32,410 nucleotides of DNA from an uncultured Clostridia bacterium (GCA_947175485.1 CAMWMZ010000011.1:1-32410), one strand, 5' to 3'; positions 16,105 through 22,949 are shown, counted from the stretch's first letter. The notes: generated from the letters alone by a model not told the origin. Numbers and translations: made by a program.

Positions 16105-16143
16105 AATCCCGCCCCTCGCCGTTTGACGAGGGGCGGGATTTTT
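16105..16143 (+). terminator. Terminator of pckG
   Basis: A GC-rich 14-bp perfect stem (16105-16118 with 16127-16140) and 8-base loop are followed by TTTTT. The flanking A-rich sequence could also make it work for the convergent queT-like gene. Confidence 0.9.
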
Positions 16144-16168
16144 ATAACCTTTGTTTTATCGGAAAAAT

Positions 16169-16750
16169 TTATTCTTCCGCGGCTTGAGCTTGGGGTTCGT
16201 TAGGTCTTTTCGTATCCAGAAATACTCTAACGCCCTTTTTCTGCAAGCCGAGTATTGCGAAATACAGCATAGAACCTAGCCCGTAAATCCACAGCCCTTC
16301 TGTCGCGCACATAGAGCCGAAATTCACCCAGTACGCAATGCTTATGGCCTCATATCCGCACATATCGCCGTATAAAAACACTATAATCAGCGGAATTACG
16401 ATTGCGTTTACGATTACAGGGAAAAACCCGCCGACGATAATCTTTAAAACGTGATTTTTAATCAGTCTCCCCGCGCCGTATGTAAGAAACGCGGATACAA
16501 GCGTTGCAAGACCGCCGAATACTATATCATACCAGCCGTAACCCGAAAACAGATTGGCAAGCATACAGCCTATCCACAGTGCGGGTATGGCTTCAGGGAA
16601 GAACAAAGGCAAAATGCACAATGCTTCCGCGGGGCGGACTTGCAGTATTCCCTGATATGCAATCAGTCCGAATACGCAGGTTAACGCAACGTACAGCGCG
16701 GCTATAACCCCCGCGCGGCAGATGCGTTTGGTTGTAAAAAAGTTTTTCAT
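16169..16750 (-). CDS. queT: QueT-family ECF transporter substrate-binding (S) component, predicted preQ1 uptake
   Basis: A 193-aa integral membrane protein with about six hydrophobic segments and a short charged C-terminal tail. Family-like patches are LQVRPAEALCILPLFFPEAI (36-55), GCMLANLFSGYGWYDIVFGG (57-76) and LATLVSAFLTYGAG (77-90), the pattern of the QueT (formerly COG4708) S components of energy-coupling-factor transporters. QueT is associated with uptake of queuosine precursors such as preQ1; the shared EcfAAT module must lie elsewhere. The ~180-base upstream leader carries a preQ1-I-like aptamer and an intrinsic terminator, which independently supports the substrate. The Shine-Dalgarno sequence is weak (GGA about 14 bases upstream). 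Confidence 0.9.
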   Translation of the reverse strand: MKNFFTTKRICRAGVIAALYVALTCVFGLIAYQGILQVRPAEALCILPLFFPEAIPALWIGCMLANLFSGYGWYDIVFGGLATLVSAFLTYGAGRLIKNHVLKIIVGGFFPVIVNAIVIPLIIVFLYGDMCGYEAISIAYWVNFGSMCATEGLWIYGLGSMLYFAILGLQKKGVRVFLDTKRPNEPQAQAAEE

Positions 16751-16772
16751 AAAATTTTGCAGATTCCGGCTT

Positions 16773-16805
16773 AAAAAAAGCGCCTCCTCTGCGAGGGGGC
16801 GCTTT
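16773..16805 (-). terminator. Riboswitch-controlled intrinsic terminator upstream of queT
   Basis: Arms 16777-16789 and 16793-16805 form a 13-bp stem with one mismatch and a 3-base loop. On the minus strand it is followed by TTTTTTT. It lies between the aptamer and the queT start, i.e. before the gene, so it is an attenuator. Aptamer bases 16819-16823 could instead pair with 16792-16796 in the 5' arm, a possible short antiterminator. Confidence 0.85.
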
Positions 16806-16819
16806 CAAATCTGCTTCTC

Positions 16820-16858
16820 CTCGGTTTTTTTAGTGATGTGTTTAGCCGAAAACCATCA
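16820..16858 (-). promoter_or_regulatory. preQ1-I riboswitch aptamer controlling queT
   Basis: On the minus strand an H-type pseudoknot can be drawn. P1 is TGATG (16854-16858) with CATCA (16834-16838). The P1 loop contains TTCGG (16846-16850) and ends in CTAAACA. The 3' tail is CTAAAAAAA, followed by CCGAG (16820-16824), which pairs with TTCGG to form P2. The order stem-loop-A-rich strand-P2, and the loop pattern related to CTACA, match the small preQ1-I class known from Bacillus queC leaders. Bound ligand would hold CCGAG in P2 and leave the downstream terminator free to form, turning queT off. Identification is by eye, without a covariance-model score. Confidence 0.8.
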
Positions 16859-16929
16859 ACGGCAAGCCGCCGCAGGCAGGTATTAATACCCTTATTTAAA
16901 CGGACTGTCGCGCCCGCCAAACATAAATT

Positions 16930-17796
16930 TTATTCTTCTTCTTTTTTATCGGGAGTTTCAACCGGTTTTATATCGTTGCTGTTGCCGAGGAAAGTTCCGA
17001 AATGAATTTCTTTCTTTCCGCGTTTAGCTCCGCCCGAAGGGCGCGAGCCCCTGTCGCGGCGCTCGTAATTGCCCTCACGTCCGCCTTCCCTTCTTTCTCC
17101 GCGGTCGCGCCTGTCTCCGCGTCTTCCGCCGCGGGAATTTTCTCTTCTTCCGCCGAAACGAACTCCTTTATCGTAAGGCTTTGCATTGTTGGGGATAACC
17201 ACGATAAATCTTGCGGGTTCTCTTCCTTCGGAAACGGTTTTAACTTCCGTATTGTCGATAAGCGCTGCGTGGATTATGCGTCTTTCATAGGGAGTCATAG
17301 GCTCCAAAATCATTTTTCTGCCTGTTTCCACTGCATTTTTTGCAAGCTTTTGTGCAAGCTCTTTCAATGTCTGTTCACGCTGCGCACGGTAATTTTCACA
17401 ATCTACAACTACTTTTTTATATTCGTCTCTGCCGATATTTGCAACCGCGCCCGCCATGCACTGGATAGCGTCGAGAACGTCTCCGCGTTTGCCTATAACT
17501 CTTGCGGAGTTTTCGGTTTTTATGTTTATTGTAAGATTTTCGCTGTCGGAAACGACTTCGCTTTCCCCTTTAATACCCATTATGGATAATAAGCCGTCGA
17601 TAAAATCTATTGCCCTTTTGCCTTCTTCAAGCTTGGGGATAATTCTTACTTTTGCTTTTACCGAACCGAAAAGCTTCTTTTTTCCTTCTTCTATTACTTC
17701 GTAATCTGCCTCGGCAAGAGTAAGACCCAAAGCTTTTAAACCCTCGTCAAGAGCTTCTTCAACGGTTTTTGCCGTGAATACGTTTTTTTCTTCCAT
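16930..17796 (-). CDS. jag: RNA-binding protein KhpB (Jag/EloR), with RG-rich tail
   Basis: A 288-aa member of the Jag/KhpB family with the Jag_N domain (about 1-55, including KKLFGSVKAKVRI), a KH domain with IGKRGD (101-106), and an R3H domain with the R-x3-H pattern ERRIIHAAL (171-179). KhpB with KhpA binds RNA and affects cell elongation and division. Unusually, residues about 212-260 are an Arg/Gly-rich stretch (RGGRRGDRRDRGERREGGRE), like RGG boxes of RNA-binding proteins, not part of the usual domain set. It overlaps yidC by one base (TAATG), the normal yidC-jag pairing. Confidence 0.95.
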   Translation of the reverse strand: MEEKNVFTAKTVEEALDEGLKALGLTLAEADYEVIEEGKKKLFGSVKAKVRIIPKLEEGKRAIDFIDGLLSIMGIKGESEVVSDSENLTINIKTENSARVIGKRGDVLDAIQCMAGAVANIGRDEYKKVVVDCENYRAQREQTLKELAQKLAKNAVETGRKMILEPMTPYERRIIHAALIDNTEVKTVSEGREPARFIVVIPNNAKPYDKGVRFGGRRENSRGGRRGDRRDRGERREGGREGNYERRDRGSRPSGGAKRGKKEIHFGTFLGNSNDIKPVETPDKKEEE

Positions 17797-19091
17797 TATT
17801 TCAACCTCTTTGCATTGTTTGACGGTTTACCGTTACGCGGTTTCGTTATATCTCTGTTCGCATATCTGACCGTAACTATTTTATTGATTATCAGCGTGGA
17901 AATAAGCCCGTACAAAGTGTTTGTTATCATGTAAACCGAAAACGCGGCGCTGTAAAAGAAAGAGAATACGCCGAAAATTACGGGCATTAAAATCATCATC
18001 CATTTATTTGTTTTCGCGGCGCTGCCATCTACCGAAGAAAGCTCGTTAGCGGCCTTTTGCGAACGCATCATTACGAACTGCTGCAAAAACATTAAGCCTA
18101 TTGCCAGCACGATTAAAACGAAATATCCGTTATACGTATTCTTTTCTTCTGTCAAGTTAAACGTTACTTCGTTATAATCCGCCTCGAAAGTAGCACTAGA
18201 GCCGGAACCCAGCGCGCGTGAAGCGGAAGAGGAGAACGTTGCAAAATCGGGTACTTTTTTATTAAGCATGGAATCGGGATACCACATGTTTCCTATCCAG
18301 CCGAATTCTGTTGCCGATTTGTTTTGTTCATACCACTCCACAACAGCGTCGCGTGCATTGAGCTGAACGTAGTTTATTACTACTTCCCACTTGGAATTTT
18401 CGTCTTTTTTATTAAATTCTTCAACGTCGAACGTTGCGGGCGCGGGATTGCCTTCCGCGTCGGTATCGTTTGCATGAATTTCGTCGTAATAAGCCTTGTA
18501 GTGAGCCGTAAATCTATCAAAATCAACGGCGTAGCTGTTATCCGAACCGATTAAAAATCTGGAATTATCGTCTTCCGCCGTATCTTCGCCGCGCACGTAA
18601 ATTTCCACGCTTGAATTGTAAGCGTTTACCATTTCATTATAGTTTACAAGCGTTGCATAGTTGGAATACGTTGAAAACGACGAAAATACCACCATGAATA
18701 TAATCAGCGAAACGACCATGGGCAAACAAGCGCCCAAAGGATTGTATCCGTTGGCTTTTTGCAGCTCCATAACCTTTTGCTGATACATGTTTTTATCGTT
18801 CGCGTATTGCTTTTGAAGCTTTTCCATCTGCGGGCGCATTCTTTCCATCAGAAGCGACTGCTTTTTGGTTTTTACTCTGGAATAGATATCCAAAGGTAAA
18901 ACAAGGGTTTTAAGGCACAGCGTAAAAACAAGCACGCCTATAGCGACCGCGCCGTAAAAATCGGAAAATAAATCGAAAATCCAGCTGATAGCGCTACCTA
19001 TCCAGTCCAACGGCTGCATGGGCAACGGTTCTACGCCGAACGAATTTACTATATTCGAAATATTCGATGCAAGAGTGTTAAAAATATTCAT
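17796..19091 (-). CDS. yidC: Membrane protein insertase YidC/Oxa1
   Basis: The 431-aa insertase contains the conserved first core helix (AIGVLVFTLCLKTLVLPL), the cytoplasmic coiled-coil hairpin (MRPQMEKLQKQYANDKNMYQQ), helices around GYNPLGACLPMVVSLIIFMVVF, and C-terminal helices near 320-410. The hydrophilic-groove arginine of the family appears to be lysine here (K61). Between the core helices there is a large extracytoplasmic insert (about 155-300, acidic and Asn/Tyr-rich) that typical Gram-positive YidCs of ~260 aa lack. There is no lipobox cysteine. It sits 6 bp after yidD and overlaps jag by 1 bp, within the rpmH-rnpA-yidD-yidC-jag block. Confidence 0.94.
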   Translation of the reverse strand: MNIFNTLASNISNIVNSFGVEPLPMQPLDWIGSAISWIFDLFSDFYGAVAIGVLVFTLCLKTLVLPLDIYSRVKTKKQSLLMERMRPQMEKLQKQYANDKNMYQQKVMELQKANGYNPLGACLPMVVSLIIFMVVFSSFSTYSNYATLVNYNEMVNAYNSSVEIYVRGEDTAEDDNSRFLIGSDNSYAVDFDRFTAHYKAYYDEIHANDTDAEGNPAPATFDVEEFNKKDENSKWEVVINYVQLNARDAVVEWYEQNKSATEFGWIGNMWYPDSMLNKKVPDFATFSSSASRALGSGSSATFEADYNEVTFNLTEEKNTYNGYFVLIVLAIGLMFLQQFVMMRSQKAANELSSVDGSAAKTNKWMMILMPVIFGVFSFFYSAAFSVYMITNTLYGLISTLIINKIVTVRYANRDITKPRNGKPSNNAKRLK

Positions 19092-19097
19092 GAATAC

Positions 19098-19388
19098 TCA
19101 CAATACCCATTTATAGCGGAAATATTTTTCCGGCGCAGGGTCGTAACCGCCTTTGGAAAAAGGATTACATCTCAAAAGCCGCCAAATTCCTAAAAGTATC
19201 CCTAAAACCACGCCTTTATTGTTTATCGCTCTTTTCATATACTCCGAACAAGTAGGCTCGTAAAGGCAGGTGTGACGGGAAAAATTTTTTTGATAAAACA
19301 CTATGAGACGCATAAAAAACGCTTTTAAAAAAGGTTTAAAAACTTTGCGCCTGGCTTTTTTTATAAAAATTTTCAGCTTTTGGGGCAT
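19098..19388 (-). CDS. yidD: Membrane protein insertion efficiency factor YidD
   Basis: A small 96-aa protein with the YidD signature: IVFYQKNFS, the Cys-containing CLYEPTCSEYM, GIWRLLRCNPFSKGG and YDPAPE near the C-terminus. It assists the Sec/YidC pathway at the inner face of the membrane. The start at ATG 19388 overlaps rnpA by 16 bp and adds a basic N-terminal stretch (MPQKLKIFIKKARRK). An internal ATG at 19313 (MRLIVFYQ) would give the more usual family length of about 71 aa. Neither start has a strong Shine-Dalgarno sequence. Confidence 0.93.
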   Translation of the reverse strand: MPQKLKIFIKKARRKVFKPFLKAFFMRLIVFYQKNFSRHTCLYEPTCSEYMKRAINNKGVVLGILLGIWRLLRCNPFSKGGYDPAPEKYFRYKWVL

Positions 19389-19702
19389 TCTTTTAACTTT
19401 TTAAAGCATATCAAAAGGCTTTTTTCAAAGGCTTTATAAGTATGGTTTCCGCCCGTTTTCGGTATTAAAATCAACGAATAGGGCTTGTCCAGCAATCCGC
19501 AATTAGCCGAAAAAACGGCGCGCAGCAGCCTTTTTATTCTGTTTCTCTGCACGGCTTTTCCGTGTTTTTTAGATACCGCAAGCCCCATTGAAAGATATTT
19601 CGACGGAAAATACAATACGGTAAGTTCGGGGGAAAAGACCTTTTTTCCTCTTTGAAACAGCTTTTGAAAATCGGCGTTCTTTTTAATACGCAAATAATTC
19701 AC
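19373..19702 (-). CDS. rnpA: Ribonuclease P protein component
   Basis: The 109-aa basic protein partners RNase P RNA in 5' tRNA maturation. The diagnostic RNR motif is present in KAVQRNRIKRLLR (residues about 49-61), as is the N-terminal FQKLFQRGKK. It begins 5 bp after the rpmH stop, as nearly always in bacteria, and overlaps yidD. Confidence 0.96.
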   Translation of the reverse strand: MNYLRIKKNADFQKLFQRGKKVFSPELTVLYFPSKYLSMGLAVSKKHGKAVQRNRIKRLLRAVFSANCGLLDKPYSLILIPKTGGNHTYKAFEKSLLICFKKLKECPKS

Positions 19703-19707
19703 TTAAA

Positions 19708-19842
19708 TTAAGCGGAAAGCTTCTTTCTGCCCTTGTTTCTGCGTCTTTTAAGAACCTTTCTTCCCGCGGTGGAAGCCATTCTCTTTCTGAAGCCGTGAAC
19801 CTTGCTTCTTTGTCTTTTTTTAGGTTGGTAAGTCCTTTTCAT
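19708..19842 (-). CDS. rpmH: 50S ribosomal protein L34
   Basis: Reading the minus strand gives 44 aa starting [20 protein letters not shown] and ending [12 protein letters not shown], a complete L34. GAGAGGA is placed 5 bases before ATG 19842. It is the first gene after the promoter at 19886-19915 and heads the rpmH-rnpA-yidD-yidC-jag block. In most bacteria rpmH borders dnaA; here dnaN lies directly upstream and in the same direction. Confidence 0.98.
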   Translation of the reverse strand: MKRTYQPKKRQRSKVHGFRKRMASTAGRKVLKRRRNKGRKKLSA

Positions 19843-19885
19843 AATTGTCCTCTCTTAAATTGTCTTTAAATAAAAAATCTTACTT

Positions 19886-19915
19886 ATTATATAATTAAAT
19901 AACCGCCAAAGTCAA
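19886..19915 (-). promoter_or_regulatory. Promoter of the rpmH operon
   Basis: TTGACT (19910-19915) and TATAAT (19886-19891) on the minus strand have an 18-bp spacer. It lies in the 85-bp gap after dnaN, giving a leader of roughly 37 nt before rpmH. Confidence 0.75.
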
Positions 19916-19927
19916 GCCGTTTTAACG

Positions 19928-21037
19928 TCAGTTATTGTTTCCGCCCGTTCTCACAGGCAAAATAAGATAAAGCTTATTTTTGTTTTCGAAGTTGGTACAA
20001 GTAAAAGGCTGAATATGGTTATTGAAGGAAAGTATGATTTTATCTTCGTCCAAAGCGTTTACCGCGTCTATTATGAATTTGGAATTCATGGCGATGCGCA
20101 CGTCTTTTCCTTCTATTTCGGCTTTTACGGGCTCCTGAACGTTGCCTATCTCCGACGCGGAGGAAATTTCTATTTTATCGCCGGCAACATCGAAAATAAT
20201 CAAGCTGTTTTTATCGTTTCTAACAAGAATTGCCGCTCTTTCGATACTTGCCTTTAAAACGTTCTTTTCAACGGTTACCGTGGTTATAAAGCTTTTGGGT
20301 ATAATGTTTTCTTTTTTGATAAAATCTCCGCCGTAAAGACGGGAAGTCAATACAGTGTTTCCGCTTGCAACCAAAATCATACCGCGCTGAACGAAAATTT
20401 CCGTTTCTCCGTCGCCGTCGGGAATCATTTTTTCTATTTCGTTAAGAGTGCGCGCGGGGCAGATTATTTCCATATTGCCGGTAGACGCGGTGACCTTTCC
20501 GCTTATAGTAGCAAGCCTGAAACCGTCAAGCGAGGTTACGCAAATGTCATCCTCGTTAATAACGAACTGACAACCCTTTAAAATAGGGCGGGAATCGTCA
20601 GAAGCGCAGCAAAAAGAGGTGGCGCGTATAAATTCTTTTAAATCTGAGGTTTTAAGCTTGAACGAATTTTCGTTTATTTCGGTATCTATACGGGGAAAAT
20701 CGTCGGCAGTCAAAACCTGCATAGTCGTCTGGCTGTCGGCGTAATCGATATCCATTTTCTTACCCTCGGAAGAAAGGGAAATCTGAACTCCTTCAAGCTT
20801 TTTAATAAAATCGGCAAAGTATTTTCCGGGGGCGCAAACTTCGCCTTCCTCGTAAACCTCCGCTTTTATGGTTTTTATTATGGAAATTTCCCCGTCTGTG
20901 GCGGAAAGAGTTAATCCGTCGTTTTTAGCTGTAAGCTTTATACATTCGAGTACCGGAACCGTAGTTTTGGAAGAACACGCTTTTACTACCTTTAAGACCG
21001 CGTCGGATAAATCTATCCCTTCGCAAACACACTTCAT
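19928..21037 (-). CDS. dnaN: DNA polymerase III beta sliding clamp
   Basis: The 369-aa beta clamp encircles DNA and tethers polymerase III. Three repeated clamp domains are visible as spaced blocks: the N-terminal VVKACSSKTTVPVLECIKL, the middle FCCASDDSRPILKGCQF, and the C-terminal NNHIQPFTCT with the YLILPVR ending. AAGGAG sits upstream of ATG 21037. In most bacteria dnaA immediately precedes dnaN. Here the upstream neighbour is a 371-bp AT-rich gap and then divergent rsmG, with no dnaA in the window. Confidence 0.97.
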   Translation of the reverse strand: MKCVCEGIDLSDAVLKVVKACSSKTTVPVLECIKLTAKNDGLTLSATDGEISIIKTIKAEVYEEGEVCAPGKYFADFIKKLEGVQISLSSEGKKMDIDYADSQTTMQVLTADDFPRIDTEINENSFKLKTSDLKEFIRATSFCCASDDSRPILKGCQFVINEDDICVTSLDGFRLATISGKVTASTGNMEIICPARTLNEIEKMIPDGDGETEIFVQRGMILVASGNTVLTSRLYGGDFIKKENIIPKSFITTVTVEKNVLKASIERAAILVRNDKNSLIIFDVAGDKIEISSASEIGNVQEPVKAEIEGKDVRIAMNSKFIIDAVNALDEDKIILSFNNHIQPFTCTNFENKNKLYLILPVRTGGNNN

Positions 21038-21408
21038 CTTTTTTCTCCTTAGATTAATATTTGATTTAAATATATAAGATAATTATTAAGTAATAGTTAT
21101 TAGTAGGCTGTGTGGAAATGTTGATATATGTAAAAACCTTTTATATTTTAACAGAAATGACCCGAAAAAGCAATTAAATGAGCTTATTTTCCATATTTGT
21201 AATGTGAATTTTTTTGTATATAAAGCGTGTATGGTTTGTGAAAATGTAGAAATAAAAAAAAGAATTAAAGTTAATAAGATTTAATAAATTTAAGAAAAAC
21301 CGATAAAATTATAGGAAAAATACAAAGTTATAAACTTATCCACCCGCATTTATACTTTGTGGATAGTTTTATATTGAATAAATTATGAGCATGTGATATA
21401 ATGAATTT
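21038..21408. other. AT-rich dnaN-rsmG intergenic region, candidate part of oriC
   Basis: No gene is seen in these 371 bp. DnaA-box-like 9-mers occur at 21336-21344 (TTATCCACC, plus) and 21358-21366 (CTATCCACA, minus), each 8 of 9 to TTATCCACA. A weaker ATTTCCACA occurs on the minus strand at 21111-21119. From that last box toward dnaN the minus strand reads CAGCC followed by TACTAATAACTATTACTTAA, which resembles the GC-patch plus DnaA-trio arrangement of the Bacillus unwinding region beside dnaN. The promoter for rsmG lies at the right end. Confidence 0.6.
21374..21402 (+). promoter_or_regulatory. Promoter of rsmG placing the start at the ATG
   Basis: TTGAAT (21374-21379) and TATAAT (21397-21402) are spaced by 17 bp. 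The -10 ends 6 bases before ATG 21409, predicting a leaderless transcript. No Shine-Dalgarno sequence is present. Confidence 0.7.
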
Positions 21409-22095
21409 ATGGGTTTGGATTTTTGTAAAGAGCCTGAAGAGGCTTTAAAAAAACATTGCGAAAAATTTGAAATATTCGGAAATTTATTGTCGGAATATAA
21501 TAAAAAATACAATCTTACTTCTATTTGCGGTGAAAAAGAGGTTTTTTATAAGCATTTTTTTGACAGTATAGCCGCAAAGGATTTGTTTGATTATGGCGCA
21601 AAGGTTGTTGAAATAGGTTCAGGCGGCGGGTTTCCGTCCGTTCCTTTGAAGATTGTGAGAGAAGATTTAAAGTTTACTTTAATTGAAAGCACGGGAAAGA
21701 AATGTGAATTTTTAAAGACGGTTGTGGATAAGCTCGGATTTAATTGTGTAAACGTTTTAAATATCCGTGCCGAAGACGGAGGGCGCTCGCCTGAATTAAG
21801 AGAAAGGTTCGATTTTGCCGTAGCACGCGCTGTTGCCAAATTAAATACTCTTTGCGAATATTGCCTGCCTTATGTCAAAGTCGGAGGAAGGCTTATTGCT
21901 TATAAAGGAGAAGGCGAAAATTTTAACGAAAGCTTGTCTGCGGTTAAAATTCTCGGCGGCGAGATCGAAAACGTTTTAAATTATTCTTTGCCCGAAAATT
22001 ACGGCGCAAGAAATCTTGTTATTATTAAAAAGACGTGCGCCACTCCTTTAAAATATCCGCGCGGTAACGGAAAAGAAAGGAAAAACCCGTTATAA
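21409..22095 (+). CDS. rsmG: 16S rRNA (guanine527-N7)-methyltransferase RsmG (GidB)
   Basis: The 228-aa SAM-dependent enzyme methylates G527 of 16S rRNA; loss gives low-level streptomycin resistance in many bacteria. Family marks are NKKYNLTSI (31-39), the SAM loop VVEIGSGGGFPSVPL and ARAVAKLNTLCEY. Start ATG 21409 gives the expected N-terminal length; a TATAAT sits 6 bp before it and there is no Shine-Dalgarno sequence. It is the first rightward gene of the origin region. Its usual upstream partners mnmE and mnmG are absent here. Base composition looks more AT-rich than the left-arm genes. Confidence 0.96.
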   Translation: MGLDFCKEPEEALKKHCEKFEIFGNLLSEYNKKYNLTSICGEKEVFYKHFFDSIAAKDLFDYGAKVVEIGSGGGFPSVPLKIVREDLKFTLIESTGKKCEFLKTVVDKLGFNCVNVLNIRAEDGGRSPELRERFDFAVARAVAKLNTLCEYCLPYVKVGGRLIAYKGEGENFNESLSAVKILGGEIENVLNYSLPENYGARNLVIIKKTCATPLKYPRGNGKERKNPL

Positions 22096-22106
22096 TATAA
22101 AAGTTT

Positions 22107-22136
22107 AAAGCCCCCGAATTTTCGGGGGCTTTTGTT
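22107..22136. terminator. Terminator between rsmG and the 47-aa gene
   Basis: A 12-bp perfect stem (22107-22118 with 22121-22132) has a TT loop, followed on the plus strand by TTTTG. The minus-strand flank (TTTAAACTTTTATATT) is also T-rich, so it can end both convergent genes. The stop codon of the leftward 47-aa frame lies within a few bases of it. Confidence 0.85.
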
Positions 22137-22278
22137 ATGTATTTGTATTACGTTTTCTCAAAAGGTATAAAATAAGAAAGAGCGGAATTAAACCGCCGGA
22201 GTTTTGCCGCGTGCAGCATTCTTCCGTTATGCAGTTGCTTTCGGGATCGCCGCGCGGCTCGTGCAGATAAACGTTCAT
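22135..22278 (-). CDS. Putative 47-aa Cys-containing peptide with a C-terminal membrane helix
   Basis: The minus strand encodes MNVYLHEPRGDPESNCITEE, then CCTRQNSGG, then a hydrophobic stretch LIPLFLILYLL ending in a basic RKRNTNT. I do not recognise it. Features are three cysteines (16, 21, 22), one short membrane helix and a positively charged C-terminus, a layout expected for a small membrane-anchored peptide. It starts 32 bp after yyaC in the same direction and stops right at the terminator hairpin. No Shine-Dalgarno sequence is present, but TAAAAT lies 6 bp before the ATG. It could also be read from the yyaC transcript in the forespore. A chance frame cannot be excluded. Confidence 0.5.
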   Translation of the reverse strand: MNVYLHEPRGDPESNCITEECCTRQNSGGLIPLFLILYLLRKRNTNT

Positions 22279-22284
22279 TGCTTT

Positions 22285-22314
22285 ATTTTATGAAAGTAAA
22301 AAATTTTTTGTTAA
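22285..22314 (-). promoter_or_regulatory. Possible promoter directly before the 47-aa frame
   Basis: TTAACA (22309-22314) and TAAAAT (22285-22290) on the minus strand have an 18-bp spacer. The -10 ends 6 bases before ATG 22278, the same geometry as at rsmG and the 86-aa gene. The -35 overlaps the yyaC stop codon. Confidence 0.4.
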
Positions 22315-22901
22315 CCGCTTTTTAAAACCTTGAATTCCGTAACGTCGCAATCGAAAGCGCTTTTGTTTTGCAGGCTTTCTATAATAAACGAAGAAACTCC
22401 TTCCGCTATTATTTCCGCCATTTTATAAATTATGTTTAACCTTGTTGCCGAAAACAAAGAATAATTAAAGACGGAATGCTCGGCAACAATTCCCATCAGA
22501 GAAACGTCGCCCACCTTGGAAAGCCTTTTGTTTGCGCCGCTGCCGGGCTTAATTCCGCGTTTTGCAAGCTTGATTAAACCGATATCGCCCGCAAGGCCCA
22601 CTGCGGCGTCGATTGCAATAACCGGACTTTCGGGATGGGTAGCGCGCAAAAATTCGTTCATATATTTCACTTCGTGTGCGGTAATAGGCTTTGACAGCGT
22701 GCCGTAAACGTAGCAATTCAGCCCGGAAAGCTTTTCTTTGAGCTTTGTTCCCGTTACCGGACCTAAGCTGTCACCTACCGATAAATCGCTGCCTATACAT
22801 AATATAGTGGGAGTTGCGGAGTTAAGATTAAGTATTTTTTTTAAGGAAAGACAAATACCCTGTGACGCCATGGCGTTATATAAATTAAACGAGTAATCCA
22901 T
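22311..22901 (-). CDS. yyaC: Spore protease YyaC (GPR-like, DUF1256 family)
   Basis: A 196-aa member of the YyaC family, related to the spore protease GPR and found in endospore formers. Key blocks are ILCIGSDLSVGDSLGPVTG (33-51), with acidic residues resembling the GPR active centre, and VIAIDAAVGLAGDIGLI. The family is sporulation-specific, but its exact substrate is uncertain. GGAGG is placed before ATG 22901, and a sigma-F-like promoter (22920-22949) lies just upstream. It runs leftward between rightward rsmG and ftsH, i.e. against the local direction, and is followed by the 47-aa frame. Confidence 0.93.
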   Translation of the reverse strand: MDYSFNLYNAMASQGICLSLKKILNLNSATPTILCIGSDLSVGDSLGPVTGTKLKEKLSGLNCYVYGTLSKPITAHEVKYMNEFLRATHPESPVIAIDAAVGLAGDIGLIKLAKRGIKPGSGANKRLSKVGDVSLMGIVAEHSVFNYSLFSATRLNIIYKMAEIIAEGVSSFIIESLQNKSAFDCDVTEFKVLKSG

Positions 22902-22919
22902 TTTTTTAAACCTCCGGGT

Positions 22920-22949
22920 AGTTATTGCCGTTTATATCTCAAAATATAA
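22920..22949 (-). promoter_or_regulatory. Candidate sigma-F promoter of yyaC
   Basis: On the minus strand TTATA (22945-22949), a 15-bp spacer and GGCAATAACT (22920-22929) fit the forespore sigma-F pattern GYWTA-15-GGNRANANTW at 4 of 5 and 9 of 10 positions. The predicted start lies shortly before the GGAGG of yyaC. Confidence 0.5.

Noticed and set aside
16861-16929. A separate promoter for queT between jag and the aptamer
   Set aside because: Sequences such as TTGGCG and TATTAA are present, but no pair had acceptable match and spacing; queT may instead be reached from the jag transcript.
19843-21408. A hidden or degraded dnaA near dnaN or rpmH
   Set aside because: The gaps are only 85 and 371 bp and contain no AAA+ or DnaA domain-IV motif in any frame.
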